In this document: positions 1 to 9,191 of the stretch, piece by piece
How positions within the stretch are numbered: position 1 is the stretch's first letter
How the letters are laid out: each line of letters begins with the position of its first letter
Source of the DNA: an uncultured Lachnospiraceae bacterium
Lineage (GTDB): Bacteria; Bacillota; Clostridia; Lachnospirales; Lachnospiraceae
Length of the DNA stretch: 64,000 nucleotides
Direction: 5' to 3'
Assembly: GCA_904395885.1 (NCBI GenBank)
Contig: CAJFOF010000053.1
Span: 1 to 64,000 of the forward strand
Made by a program: the position numbers and the translations under genes
Notes under the pieces: generated by a model
Told to the model about the DNA's origin: nothing
What the model saw: only the letters and a program-made list of their open reading frames with translations
Databases searched by the model: none

Positions 1-1
1 T

Positions 2-1504
2 CAGTACAACGCCACTTATTTTGCCACCTATACGGAAAGCGGTGTGCGGAGGATTACGCTGGCTGAACGACTGCGGAAAATACCGTTGTCTTTCTTCGGA
101 AAAAAGGATCTGGCTGACCTCACCAGCACTATCATGGCCGACTGCACCTTTTTAGAGCAGAGTTTTTCCCATTTTATACCTGAACTGGCAGGTTCCACTA
201 TTTCTACGATCTTGATTTCCATTGGCCTCTTGGTGTTTGACTGGCGCATGGCGCTGGCGGCGCTGTGGGTACTGCCGGTTGCCTTTGCCATTGTAGGCTT
301 CTCTGCAAAAGTGCAGGAACGGCTCAATCAAAAAGCGATGGATGTGAAGATGGCCTGTGCAGATGGGATTCAGGAGTGCATTGAGACTGTACGAGACCTG
401 AAGGCCAACAACGCTGAACAGGAATATCTGAAAGGATTAGAAAAGAAAATACGCGATGTAGAACATCGCTCCATCCTGAACGAATTTGGACTGGCTGCCT
501 TTGTAGTCTCCGCATCACTAATATTAAAGCTGGGAATTGCCACGGTTGCACTGGTAGGCTCAGTCCTGCTCATAAAAGGCAGTCTCGATGTGCTGACCTT
601 CTTTATGTTCCTGCTTGTTGTATCACGACTTTACGATCCATTGCAAGGAGCGCTGCAAAATCTGGCAGCGGTTATCAGCACCCGCACCAATATTGCCCGC
701 ATGAATGAGATCCTCGATCATCCGATTCAGCAGGGAGATATCGAACTTTCTAACAAGGGATATGATATTACCTTTGATCATGTGGGCTTTGCTTATAGCA
801 CAGGGGAAACGGTACTGAAAGATGTTTCTTTTACCGCAAAACAGGGCGAAGTCACAGCTTTGGTGGGACCGTCCGGCGGCGGAAAAACGACGGTTTCCAG
901 GCTGGCGGCAAGGTTCTGGGATGTGAGCCGGGGCAAAATCACTGTGGGCGGCATGGATATTTCTAAAATTGACCCGGAAACGCTCCTTTCCCTGTTCTCC
1001 ATTGTATTTCAAGACGTTACCCTGTTTGACGATACCATTCTGGAAAATATACGAATTGGAAATAAGGACGCAACTGACAAACAGGTATTAGTAGCTGCAA
1101 GACTTGCTAATGTAGATGAATTTGCCGAAAAGCTGCCAGATGGCTGGAATACCAATATCGGGGAAAACGGCTGCGAGCTGTCCGGCGGCGAGCGGCAGAG
1201 GATTTCCATTGCACGAGCTTTCTTGAAAAACGCGCCGATTATTCTTTTGGACGAAGCCACCGCTTCTCTGGATGTAGAGAATGAAACCCTGATTCAAACC
1301 GCCCTTTCCCGCTTGATCGCAGATAGGACCGTACTGGTGATTGCTCACCGGATACGCACCGTAGCTGGAGCGGACAAAATCGTGGTTCTTTCAGAAGGCA
1401 CTGTGGCAGAAGAGGGCGCACCAGATAAGTTGATGAAACAAAACGGCTTGTATGCTCGTATGGTAAAGTTACAGACAGAGAGCCAGAACTGGAAGCTGGC
1501 GTAA
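2..1504 (+). CDS. ABC transporter, fused permease and ATP-binding protein (5' truncated)
   Basis: This is the C-terminal part of an exporter-type ABC half-transporter, which would work as a dimer in the cytoplasmic membrane. The reading frame is open from base 2, so the true start lies left of the window; the GTG at 44 is internal. The first 200 or so residues hold hydrophobic helices of the type-1 exporter fold. The nucleotide-binding domain follows, with Walker A GPSGGGKT (near base 870), signature LSGGERQ (near 1180), Walker B IILLDEA (near 1240) and the switch histidine in VIAHR (near 1340). Related clostridial genes often come in adjacent pairs, so a partner may lie upstream, which I cannot see. 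The substrate cannot be told from sequence. The family call is secure. Confidence 0.93.
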   Translation, partial: QYNATYFATYTESGVRRITLAERLRKIPLSFFGKKDLADLTSTIMADCTFLEQSFSHFIPELAGSTISTILISIGLLVFDWRMALAALWVLPVAFAIVGFSAKVQERLNQKAMDVKMACADGIQECIETVRDLKANNAEQEYLKGLEKKIRDVEHRSILNEFGLAAFVVSASLILKLGIATVALVGSVLLIKGSLDVLTFFMFLLVVSRLYDPLQGALQNLAAVISTRTNIARMNEILDHPIQQGDIELSNKGYDITFDHVGFAYSTGETVLKDVSFTAKQGEVTALVGPSGGGKTTVSRLAARFWDVSRGKITVGGMDISKIDPETLLSLFSIVFQDVTLFDDTILENIRIGNKDATDKQVLVAARLANVDEFAEKLPDGWNTNIGENGCELSGGERQRISIARAFLKNAPIILLDEATASLDVENETLIQTALSRLIADRTVLVIAHRIRTVAGADKIVVLSEGTVAEEGAPDKLMKQNGLYARMVKLQTESQNWKLA

Positions 1505-1607
1505 ATTTTTTCTTTGCCGCTGTGCTGGAATGGGAGCGGCCTGTATTTTACCTATGTGGGACAGATCCCCAGTCTTTAAAAGTTGGAGAGGAGTCCTTAA
1601 ACGAGTT

Positions 1608-1637
1608 GGAACCGGCGTGACTTGACACGCCGGTTCC
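1608..1637 (+). terminator. Perfect 12-bp hairpin after the ABC gene
   Basis: The arms 1608-1619 and 1626-1637 (GGAACCGGCGTG and its complement) form a perfect 12-bp stem with a 6-base loop, 100 bases after the ABC stop. No T-run follows directly; an AT-rich stretch with TTTTTA begins about 12 bases later. It lies between convergent genes and probably ends transcription of the ABC gene. Confidence 0.55.
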
Positions 1638-1697
1638 GACCATAATACTTTTTATTTCCTTATGGGACACTGCCGAATGCAGCAGTCCTTTTGCATT

Positions 1698-2411
1698 TTA
1701 ATTGCTCCGTCTTCCTAAAAATCTGATCAGATACAAGAAAAGGTTGACGAAGTCAAGATACAGTCCCAATGCGGAGAAGATAGACGCTTTTGCTGCCATC
1801 TCCGGATCCTGGGAATAGTAAGCGTGGTATGCACGGATCTTCTGGGTATCATAAGCTGTGAATACCAGGAAGATAAAGATACCAATGGTGCAGGCAATGG
1901 TAGCGAACTGTTCCAGATTGATGAACAGTGCCAGAATCCAGAAGACCAGAAGGAAAACCAGACCGCCTACTAAAAAGCCGCGAAGACGGCTGAAATCCGC
2001 ATTAGTAAAGTATCCGACCAGGGCCATGACTCCGAAGAACAGGGAAGTTGCGCCAAATACCAGAATCAGGCTGGTCATGCTGTAAAGCAGGAAGTAGGCT
2101 GAGAATACGATACCGTTCAGCAACGCATAGGTAAAAAACAATACTCTGGCAGCGGCCACGGACATTTTCTGGATCCGGGCGGATAAGAAGATCACCACCA
2201 GGATTTCTGCGATTCCTAGAATCAGATACAGATAGGGAACAGCAAAGACATACAGCACTGCTCCGGTGACGTATCCGGCATAGGCAACCAGAAATGTCAG
2301 CATTAGTCCGGCAAACATCCAGCCGAAAGTTTTAGCAGTATAGCGCCCTACAGATTCTGTCGGATTGAGACTGGCAGAATAGGGCTGGCCATTTAAATTC
2401 ATAGATTCCAT
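1698..2411 (-). CDS. Bax inhibitor-1/YccA family membrane protein
   Basis: This is a 237-residue, highly hydrophobic protein with about seven membrane helices. It starts after a short polar N-terminus carrying a YTAKTFGWMFAG motif and ends in a helix followed by a basic tail. Length and pattern fit the bacterial BI-1 (TMBIM) family, members of which act as pH-sensitive calcium leak channels or influence FtsH-dependent membrane protein quality control. The start at 2411 follows an AAAGGGGG ribosome site. A second in-frame ATG three codons on is also possible. It is downstream of and co-oriented with argG, but the argG terminator separates them. Its role here is unknown. Confidence 0.9.
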   Translation of the reverse strand: MESMNLNGQPYSASLNPTESVGRYTAKTFGWMFAGLMLTFLVAYAGYVTGAVLYVFAVPYLYLILGIAEILVVIFLSARIQKMSVAAARVLFFTYALLNGIVFSAYFLLYSMTSLILVFGATSLFFGVMALVGYFTNADFSRLRGFLVGGLVFLLVFWILALFINLEQFATIACTIGIFIFLVFTAYDTQKIRAYHAYYSQDPEMAAKASIFSALGLYLDFVNLFLYLIRFLGRRSN

Positions 2412-2472
2412 AGAAAGTCCCCCTTTATGTGAGTGGTTTCGGATTCCGCTATGGACAGCAAAATCCTATAAA

Positions 2473-2510
2473 AAATCACCCCTATTATATCAGAATACTA
2501 GGGGTGATTT
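2473..2510 (-). terminator. Rho-independent terminator of argG
   Basis: The arms 2499-2510 and 2473-2484 form a 12-bp stem (AAATCACCCCTA with its complement). On the minus strand the stem continues into a T-run. It sits 20 bases after the argG stop and upstream of the BI-1 gene. Confidence 0.85.
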
Positions 2511-2529
2511 CAATCATTTTAGAAAAATA

Positions 2530-3762
2530 TTAGATTTCCTTTTTCTGTTTTTCAACTTCAGCAAGCTTCATAGCGCGAACCTTTAAGGGAAGGCCGAACA
2601 GAGTGATGAAGCCGTCTGCATCGTGATGGTCATACAGGTCGCCGGTAGTAAAGGACGCCAGAGACTCGCTGTATAACGAATAAGGAGAGGTTGTTCCAGC
2701 TTTGATGATGTTGCCTTTGTATAGTTTGAATTTCACTTCGCCGGTTACATACTGCTGTGTGGATTCCACAAATGCCTGAATGGCTTCCCTTAAAGGAGTG
2801 AACCACTTGCCCTCATATACGATCTGTGCAAACTTGTTGCCCATGTCTTTTTTTACTTCCATAGTGGCTCTGTCTAAGATCAGCTCCTCCAACTGCTGGT
2901 GAGCTTCCATCAGAATGGTGCCGCCTGGGGTCTCATACACGCCTCTGGATTTCATGCCGACTACGCGGTTCTCTACAATATCCACAATGCCGATACCGTG
3001 TTTGCCGCCCAGCTCATTGAGTTTGCGGATGATATCGGAAACCTTCATCTTTTCACCATTTATGCTGGTGGGAACACCTTTTTCAAATGTCATAGTGACA
3101 TACTCGTCCTCGTCAGGAGCCTCTTCAGGAGTCACACCCAAAACCAGAAGGTGCTTGTAGTTAGGCTCATTGGCCGGATCCTCCAGCTCCAGACCCTCGT
3201 GGCTGATGTGCCATAAGTTGCGGTCGCGGCTGTAGCTGGAATCGGCGGAGAAGGGAAGATCAATACCATGGGCCTTGCAGTATTCGATTTCTTCCTCGCG
3301 GGACTGCATGGTCCAGATATCGGTCATGCGCCAGGGTGCAATGATCTTCAGATCCGGGGCCAGGGCCTTGATGCCAAGTTCAAAACGGATCTGATCGTTG
3401 CCCTTTCCGGTAGCTCCGTGGCAGATAGCGGTAGCGCCTTCCTTGCGCGCAATCTCCACCAGCTTTTTTGCGATGCAGGGGCGAGCCATAGAGGTGCCCA
3501 GAAGATATTTATTTTCATAGACAGCTCCCGCCTGGACACAGGGCATGATATAATTATCGCAGAAGTCATCGACGATATCTTCAATATATAATTTGGAAGC
3601 TCCGGACAGTTTTGCTCTTTCTTCCAGCCCGTCCAGCTCTTCGCCCTGGCCGCAGTTGACACAGCAGCAGATAACGTCATAATTGAAATTCTCTTTTAAC
3701 CATGGAATGATAGCGGTAGTATCCAAACCGCCGGAATATGCTAAAATTACTTTCTCTTTCAT
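2530..3762 (-). CDS. argG: Argininosuccinate synthase
   Basis: ArgG condenses citrulline and aspartate with ATP to argininosuccinate, the penultimate step of arginine synthesis in the cytoplasm. The 410-residue length is normal. The N-terminus has the PP-loop AYSGGLDTT (residues about 8-16), and GATGKGNDQ, FSADSSYSRD and YETPGG blocks follow, all typical of the family. An AGGAGG site precedes the ATG at 3762. It is divergent from argC, with about 250 bases between them. argH is not in the window. A promoter with an ARG-box-like repeat lies upstream, so ArgR repression is likely. Confidence 0.97.
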   Translation of the reverse strand: MKEKVILAYSGGLDTTAIIPWLKENFNYDVICCCVNCGQGEELDGLEERAKLSGASKLYIEDIVDDFCDNYIMPCVQAGAVYENKYLLGTSMARPCIAKKLVEIARKEGATAICHGATGKGNDQIRFELGIKALAPDLKIIAPWRMTDIWTMQSREEEIEYCKAHGIDLPFSADSSYSRDRNLWHISHEGLELEDPANEPNYKHLLVLGVTPEEAPDEDEYVTMTFEKGVPTSINGEKMKVSDIIRKLNELGGKHGIGIVDIVENRVVGMKSRGVYETPGGTILMEAHQQLEELILDRATMEVKKDMGNKFAQIVYEGKWFTPLREAIQAFVESTQQYVTGEVKFKLYKGNIIKAGTTSPYSLYSESLASFTTGDLYDHHDADGFITLFGLPLKVRAMKLAEVEKQKKEI

Positions 3763-3809
3763 AAACTGATTCCTCCTGAATTTTGACCATCATTTATGTG
3801 GCGGTTATA

Positions 3810-3838
3810 AATATACAACAACATGCAAAAAAATGCAA
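3810..3838 (-). promoter_or_regulatory. argG promoter with ARG-box-like repeat
   Basis: On the minus strand TTGCAT (3833-3838) and TATATT (3810-3815) are separated by 17 bases. The -35 is part of TGCAT-TTTT-TTGCA, an imperfect inverted repeat that resembles the TGAAT-W4-ATTCA core of ArgR/AhrC boxes. The promoter is visible directly; ArgR control is inference. Confidence 0.6.
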
Positions 3839-3951
3839 GTAAAAAAGGAGAAAATCTTCAAAAAAGGGAAAGACTGTTAAAATAGACAAAAAAACAGGGA
3901 AAGTAGCTGACCGAATTGGTACAAAAACGGGAATCGCGATAAAAAATTTAC

Positions 3952-3990
3952 TTGCATAATATTCATTATAAGTGTATAATTATGAGAATC
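3952..3990 (+). promoter_or_regulatory. arg operon promoter with tandem ARG-box-like sites
   Basis: TTGCAT (3952-3957) and TATAAT (3975-3980) are 17 bases apart, 35 bases before argC. Two AT-rich imperfect repeats, TGCATAATATTCA from 3953 and TGTATAATTATGA from 3973, lie 20 bases apart. That is close to the spacing of tandem ArgR boxes, and they overlap both core elements. Binding by the ArgR encoded at 34292 is inferred. Confidence 0.55.
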
Positions 3991-4014
3991 TAATCTTAAA
4001 CAGGAGGAAATACT

Positions 4015-5055
4015 ATGATAAAAGCAGGAATCATCGGCTCTACTGGGTATGCAGGAGGAGAATTAGCCAGACTGCTGATGCAGCGGGAGGATGTGAAGGT
4101 TGTCTGGTATGGATCGAAAAGCTATATCGGGCAAAAATATGCATCCATTTATCAGAATATGTTTCAATTTGTAGAAGATGAATGCCTGGAAGATAATATA
4201 GAAGAACTGGCGAATCAGGCCGATGTGATCTTTATGGCAACGCCTCAGGGACTCTGTGCTTCTTTATTAAAAGAAGAAATTTTGGAGAAATGCAAAATCA
4301 TTGATCTGAGCGCAGACTTCAGAATCAAGAATGTAGATGTTTACGAAAGCTGGTATAAGATCAAGCACGCCAGTCCTCAATTTATTCCGGAAGCGGTCTA
4401 CGGCCTGCCGGAGATCAACCGGGAGGCGGTGAAAAGGGCCAGGCTGATTGCCAATCCGGGGTGCTATCCAACCTGTTCCTTCTTATCGATCTATCCTATG
4501 GTAAAGGAAGGGCTGATCGACCTATCCACCATTATCATTGACGCTAAGTCCGGGACTTCAGGGGCGGGACGGGGAGCCAAGGTGGACAATCTTTTCTGCG
4601 AAGTCAATGAGAACATGAAGGCCTACGGCGTGGCGTCCCACCGCCACACTCCGGAGATTGAAGAACAACTCTCCTACGCGGCGGGAAGTCCTGTGACCAT
4701 CAGCTTTACGCCCCATCTGGTTCCCATGAACCGGGGAATCCTGGTGACGGCCTACGCTTCCCTGACGGAGAATGTGTCAGATGATGAGGTGAGGGCTGTG
4801 TATGAAAAATATTACAGGGACGAATATTTTGTCCGGGTTCTGAACGAGAATATGGTTCCCCAGACCCGCTTTGTAGAGGGAAGCAATTTTGTGGACGTCA
4901 ATGTGAAGGTTGACCCGAGAACCCGCCGGGTGATCATGATGGGGGCTATGGACAATCTGGTCAAGGGGGCGGCAGGTCAGGCAGTCCAGAATATGAACCT
5001 GATGTTCGGTCTGCCGGAGAATACGGGGCTGAAGCAGATCCCTATGTTCCCGTAA
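4015..5055 (+). CDS. argC: N-acetyl-gamma-glutamyl-phosphate reductase
   Basis: ArgC reduces N-acetyl-gamma-glutamyl phosphate to the semialdehyde with NADPH, the third step of arginine synthesis. The 346-residue protein begins with the Rossmann motif GSTGYAGGEL (residues about 8-17), has the catalytic cysteine in NPGCYPT (about residue 149), and carries the GTSGAGR and ASHRHTPE blocks of the family. A strong AGGAGG precedes the ATG. It is the first gene of argC-GNAT-argJ-argB-argD. Confidence 0.97.
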   Translation: MIKAGIIGSTGYAGGELARLLMQREDVKVVWYGSKSYIGQKYASIYQNMFQFVEDECLEDNIEELANQADVIFMATPQGLCASLLKEEILEKCKIIDLSADFRIKNVDVYESWYKIKHASPQFIPEAVYGLPEINREAVKRARLIANPGCYPTCSFLSIYPMVKEGLIDLSTIIIDAKSGTSGAGRGAKVDNLFCEVNENMKAYGVASHRHTPEIEEQLSYAAGSPVTISFTPHLVPMNRGILVTAYASLTENVSDDEVRAVYEKYYRDEYFVRVLNENMVPQTRFVEGSNFVDVNVKVDPRTRRVIMMGAMDNLVKGAAGQAVQNMNLMFGLPENTGLKQIPMFP

Positions 5056-5113
5056 CGCCGGCATTTCGGGACGTCCAGGCTCCATCAAATACATACGGAA
5101 AGGAAGAACTGCC

Positions 5114-5578
5114 ATGGCAGGCACAATGGATATTCTTTACCGGGAAATGGTGATAGAAGATTACGATGAGGTCTATAATCTTTGGAAGACCATAAAAGGA
5201 TTCGGCATCCGCTCCCTGGACGATTCCAGAGAAGGGGTGGAGCGGTTTTTAAAGAGGAATCCTTCCACCAGCGTTGTCGCTGTCCAGAATGGGAGGATTG
5301 TCGGAAACATTCTCTGCGGGCACGACGGGCGAACCGGGTATTTTTACCATGTCTGTGTGGAAAAGAGTTACCGGAAACACGGCATTGGACATCAGATGGC
5401 CCGCTGGTGCATGTACGCTTTAAAGGCGGAGGGCATCAATAAGGTCAGCCTGATCGCATTTAAGTCCAATGCGGTGGGAAACGCCTTCTGGAAAGGCGTG
5501 GGCTGGACGGAGCGCCCGGATGTCAACTGCTATGATTTTGTTTTAAATGAAGAAAATATTACGAATTTCATCAGGTAA
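5114..5578 (+). CDS. GNAT N-acetyltransferase inside the arginine operon
   Basis: This is a 154-residue single-domain GNAT protein. The acetyl-CoA binding motif A (VCVEKSYRKHGIG, about residues 82-94) and the following helix and strand are clear. It lies between argC and argJ, 58 bases after argC and 15 bases before argJ, with the same orientation, so it is almost certainly in the operon. The family acetylates amines, and the position suggests it could be a short-type N-acetylglutamate synthase that primes the pathway. ArgJ can supply the same activity, so this is unproven. It lacks the kinase-like domain of classical ArgA. Confidence 0.88.
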   Translation: MAGTMDILYREMVIEDYDEVYNLWKTIKGFGIRSLDDSREGVERFLKRNPSTSVVAVQNGRIVGNILCGHDGRTGYFYHVCVEKSYRKHGIGHQMARWCMYALKAEGINKVSLIAFKSNAVGNAFWKGVGWTERPDVNCYDFVLNEENITNFIR

Positions 5579-5593
5579 TGAGGAGGAGACGAT

Positions 5594-6817
5594 ATGAAAG
5601 TAATAGACGGCGGCGTAACAGCGGCGAAGGGATTTCTGGCGGCATCCACTGCCGCTGGAATCAAATATCAGGACAGGACGGATATGGCTCTGCTCTACAG
5701 CCCCTATCCATGCGTCTCGGCGGGGACGTTCACTACGAATCTGGTGAAAGCGGCGCCTGTAAAATGGGATAAAGCCCAGGTGGACAGCGGCGCGGCGGCT
5801 CAGGCAGTAGTGGTGAATGCCGGGATCGCCAACGCCTGTACCGGGGCAGAGGGGATGGAGTACTGCAGTCAGACTGCGGAGGCGGCAGCTCAGGCCCTTC
5901 AGATTCCCAAGGAGAGCGTGCTGGTGGCTTCTACAGGTGTTATCGGAATGCAGCTTCCCATGGACAGAATTAAGGCCGGGATCCGCGCTATGGCTCCGGA
6001 TCTCTCAGATACCAGGGAGGCGGCAGAGAACGCGGCGAAGGCCATTATGACCACAGACACAAAGAAAAAAGAGGCAGCAGTGGAGATCGAGCTGGGGGGA
6101 AAGACCGTGACCGTGGGCGGCATGTGCAAAGGTTCCGGTATGATCCATCCCAATATGTGCACCATGCTCAGCTTTGTCACCACCGATGCGGCCATCTCCA
6201 AAGAACTGCTCCAGGAAGCACTCAGAGAAGATGTAAAAGACACCTATAATATGATCTCAGTGGACGGCGACACCTCCACTAACGATACGGTGCTGCTTCT
6301 GGCCAACGGGCAGGCGGGAAACCCTGCTATTACGGAAAAAAATGAGGATTACCAGACCTTCTGTCAGGCTCTCAGGTATGTCAATGAGACTCTTGCCAAG
6401 AAGATGGCTGGGGACGGTGAGGGTTGTACAGCGCTCTTTGAGGTGAAGGTCATCGGGGCGGAGACCAAGGAGCAGGCGGTGACCCTGTCCAAATCCATCA
6501 TTACATCCAATCTGACGAAAGCCGCCATCTTCGGCCACGACGCCAACTGGGGAAGAATTCTGTGCGCCATGGGCTATTCCGGCGCAGAGTTTGACCCGGA
6601 GAAGGTGGATCTGTACTTTGAGAGTGCAGCCGGGAAGCTGAAGATCGTAGAGAACGGGGTGGCCCTTCCCTACAGCGAGGAGGAGGCCGCAAAGATTCTC
6701 TCCGAATCTGAAGTCACTGCGGTGGCAGATATCAAGATGGGTTCTGCGGCAGCTACGGCCTGGGGCTGTGACCTGACCTTTGACTATGTAAAAATTAATG
6801 CGGATTACCGCTCTTAG
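5594..6817 (+). CDS. argJ: Bifunctional ornithine acetyltransferase/N-acetylglutamate synthase
   Basis: ArgJ transfers acetyl from N-acetylornithine to glutamate and, in bifunctional forms, also acetylates glutamate from acetyl-CoA. It is made as a precursor that cleaves itself before a threonine. The self-cleavage site is present in KGSGMIHPNMCTML (about residues 179-192), where the Thr becomes the N-terminal nucleophile of the beta chain. The 407-residue length is normal. The start follows GAGGAGGAG. It sits between the GNAT gene and argB. Confidence 0.96.
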   Translation: MKVIDGGVTAAKGFLAASTAAGIKYQDRTDMALLYSPYPCVSAGTFTTNLVKAAPVKWDKAQVDSGAAAQAVVVNAGIANACTGAEGMEYCSQTAEAAAQALQIPKESVLVASTGVIGMQLPMDRIKAGIRAMAPDLSDTREAAENAAKAIMTTDTKKKEAAVEIELGGKTVTVGGMCKGSGMIHPNMCTMLSFVTTDAAISKELLQEALREDVKDTYNMISVDGDTSTNDTVLLLANGQAGNPAITEKNEDYQTFCQALRYVNETLAKKMAGDGEGCTALFEVKVIGAETKEQAVTLSKSIITSNLTKAAIFGHDANWGRILCAMGYSGAEFDPEKVDLYFESAAGKLKIVENGVALPYSEEEAAKILSESEVTAVADIKMGSAAATAWGCDLTFDYVKINADYRS

Positions 6818-6838
6818 ACGGAAAGGGAGGAGAAACAG

Positions 6839-7735
6839 ATGAATTTAGATCCGGTGATTATGCAGAAGGCGGAGACCTTGATTGAGGCCCTGCCCTATAT
6901 CCAGCGGTTCAACCGTAAGATTATTGTGGTCAAATACGGTGGCAGCGCCATGGTGGATGAGGAGCTGAAGCTCCATGTGATCCAGGACGTGGTACTGCTG
7001 AAGTTAGTAGGTTTTAAGCCGATTATCGTCCATGGAGGTGGCAAGGAGATCAGCCGCTGGGTGGGAAAAGTCGGGATGGAGCCGCATTTTGTGGGCGGGC
7101 TGCGATATACCGACGAGCCTACCATGGAGATTGTGGAGATGGTTTTAAATAAGGTTAACAAAAGCCTGGTTCAGCTTGTCAATGAATTGGGCTGCAAGGC
7201 GGTGGGAATCAGCGGAAAAGACGGCTGCCTGCTGAAGTGTGAGAAGAAGCTGTTCGGCGGCGAGGATCTGGGGTATGTGGGAAATATTACGGAAGTATCT
7301 CCCAAGGTGATCTATGACCTTCTGGAAAAAGATTTCCTGCCGATTATCTGCCCGGTGGGATTTGATGAGAATTTTATGAGCTACAATATCAATGCCGACG
7401 ACGCGGCCTGTGCCATTGCCAGGGCGGTTCACGCGGAGAAGCTGGCATTTTTGACGGATGTTGAGGGTGTTTACAAGGACTATGAGGATAAAGAGTCTCT
7501 GATCTCCGAGATGACGGCTGCGGAAGCCCAGGAATTTGTGGACAGCGGTATGCTGGGCGGTGGTATGCTGCCCAAACTGCAGAACTGCATTGACGCCATC
7601 AACAACGGCGTCAATCGGGTCCATATTCTGGATGGGCGGATTCCCCATTGCCTCCTTCTGGAGATTTTTACCAACAAAGGAATCGGCACCGCCATTTTGA
7701 ACAACAGGGAGGAGCGGTATTACCATGGAGAATAA
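6839..7735 (+). CDS. argB: Acetylglutamate kinase
   Basis: ArgB phosphorylates N-acetylglutamate, the committed step. The 298-residue protein shows the amino acid kinase fold motifs KYGGSAM (about residues 29-35), HGGGKEI and the C-terminal [13 protein letters not shown] block. Forms with an extended N-terminal helix, as here, are often hexameric and inhibited by arginine. The AGGGAGGAG site precedes the ATG. Its 3' end overlaps the start of argD by 11 bases. Confidence 0.96.
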   Translation: MNLDPVIMQKAETLIEALPYIQRFNRKIIVVKYGGSAMVDEELKLHVIQDVVLLKLVGFKPIIVHGGGKEISRWVGKVGMEPHFVGGLRYTDEPTMEIVEMVLNKVNKSLVQLVNELGCKAVGISGKDGCLLKCEKKLFGGEDLGYVGNITEVSPKVIYDLLEKDFLPIICPVGFDENFMSYNINADDAACAIARAVHAEKLAFLTDVEGVYKDYEDKESLISEMTAAEAQEFVDSGMLGGGMLPKLQNCIDAINNGVNRVHILDGRIPHCLLLEIFTNKGIGTAILNNREERYYHGE

Positions 7736-8966
7736 AGAAACGCTGATGGAACGGGCGGAGGAAACGCTCTACAAGACGTACAATCGTTTTCCTGTGGTCT
7801 TTGACCACGGAAAGGGCCTGTTTCTATATGATACAGAGGGAAATGAATATCTGGATTTTGGCGCAGGCATTGCTGTAATGGGTCTGGGCTACGGGGATGA
7901 GGAATACGGAAACGCCGTAAAAAATCAGGTGGATAAGCTGATGCACACTTCCAACCTGTTTTACAATCAGCCCGCTGTGGAGGCGGGAGAAAAGCTGCTG
8001 AAGGTGTCGGAAATGGACAGAGTGTTCTTTACCAACAGCGGGACGGAAGCCATTGAGGGGGCTTTAAAGATTGCGCGCCGTTTTGCCTACAACAAGAGGC
8101 AGGCGGAGGATGAAAAGAGGATTGCCGGGGGAGAAAAGGGGCCTTTTGACCATAGGCCGGCGGAGATCATTGCCATGAAGAATTCATTCCACGGCAGAAG
8201 CATGGGCGCCCTCTCGGTCACGGGAAAACCTGCATACCAGGAACCGTTTGCACCCCTGCTGCCGGGGGTCAGATTCGCTGAATTCAATAATCTGGACAGC
8301 GTGAAAGCGCTGATCAATGAAAACACCTGCGCCGTCATTATGGAGCCTATCCAGGGCGAGGGCGGGATCTACCCGGCAGAGGAGAGCTTTATAAAAGGTG
8401 TGCGGGAGCTGTGCGGCCGGCACGGCCTGCTGCTGATCCTGGATGAGATCCAGTGCGGCATGGGAAGAAGCGGCGCTATGTTTGCGTGGCAGAAGTACGG
8501 GGTAAAGCCGGATGTGATGACGGTAGCCAAGGCCCTGGGAAACGGCGTTCCGGTAGGAGCCTTCCTGGCCTGCGGAGAGGCGGCCAGGGCTCTTGTCCCC
8601 GGAGACCACGGAACCACCTACGGAGGGAATCCACTGGTGACGGCGGCGGCCTCGGCAGTCCTGGATATTTTTGAGAAGAGAAATCTGCTGAAGCACGTGG
8701 AAGAAGCTGGAAATTATCTCTGGGAGAAGCTGGAGGAGCTGAAAGCAAACCATAGCTGCATCACGGCACACAGAGGCATGGGGCTGATCCAGGGGCTGGA
8801 ATTCGCCCCGGACGTTCCGGTGGCGCTGATCGTAAGGAGCGCTCTGCTGGAGCAGAAGCTGGTTCTGATCAGTGCTGAACACAATACAATTCGTTTTATC
8901 CCTCCGCTGGTAGTTACAGAGGCGGAGATCGATGAGATGGCAAGGCGGCTGGCGGCTATTATATAG
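7725..8966 (+). CDS. argD: Acetylornithine aminotransferase
   Basis: This PLP enzyme of class III transfers the amino group of glutamate to N-acetylglutamate semialdehyde. The 413-residue protein has the family blocks [29 protein letters not shown] and the PLP lysine in [11 protein letters not shown] (about residue 268). It starts inside the argB end and is the last gene of the arginine operon. Related class III aminotransferases are hard to tell apart by sequence; the operon settles the assignment. Confidence 0.95.
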   Translation: MENKETLMERAEETLYKTYNRFPVVFDHGKGLFLYDTEGNEYLDFGAGIAVMGLGYGDEEYGNAVKNQVDKLMHTSNLFYNQPAVEAGEKLLKVSEMDRVFFTNSGTEAIEGALKIARRFAYNKRQAEDEKRIAGGEKGPFDHRPAEIIAMKNSFHGRSMGALSVTGKPAYQEPFAPLLPGVRFAEFNNLDSVKALINENTCAVIMEPIQGEGGIYPAEESFIKGVRELCGRHGLLLILDEIQCGMGRSGAMFAWQKYGVKPDVMTVAKALGNGVPVGAFLACGEAARALVPGDHGTTYGGNPLVTAAASAVLDIFEKRNLLKHVEEAGNYLWEKLEELKANHSCITAHRGMGLIQGLEFAPDVPVALIVRSALLEQKLVLISAEHNTIRFIPPLVVTEAEIDEMARRLAAII

Positions 8967-9030
8967 AAGAGAATCGCCGGAGGCATTCGCAATCCGTCCT
9001 GTCGGCCTGCTTGCTCATACCTCTTGACCG

Positions 9031-9083
9031 TCCGATGGGGATACGTCCCTGCGTACAAGTACGCGGTTCGTATCCCCGCCGTC
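9031..9083 (+). other. GC-rich nested inverted repeat between argD and lacI-type gene
   Basis: GGGGATACG (9037-9045) pairs with CGTATCCCC (9069-9077), and GCGTAC (9051-9056) pairs with GTACGC (9059-9064) inside it. The result is one long hairpin. There is no T-run straight after it, but AT-rich sequence follows within 25 bases. It could end the arginine operon or be a dispersed repeat; I cannot decide. Confidence 0.5.
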
Positions 9084-9126
9084 CGGAGCTTTCTCAGAAA
9101 AATGTAAATTTTTTCCTTTTTTGATA

Positions 9127-9155
9127 GTGACAATTTCTTCGATTTGTTTTACAAT
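9127..9155 (+). promoter_or_regulatory. Promoter of LacI-family gene
   Basis: GTGACA (9127-9132) and TACAAT (9150-9155) are separated by 17 bases and lie 37 bases before the start codon. Confidence 0.5.
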
Positions 9156-9191
9156 AGAAACCAGGGTACTTATCTATATGGAGGCACGGAA

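Noticed and set aside
1622..1650. TTGACA followed by TAATAC, a promoter-like pair after the ABC gene
   Set aside because: TTGACA lies in the loop and arm of a terminator-like hairpin, and no plus-strand gene follows; the next gene is on the minus strand.
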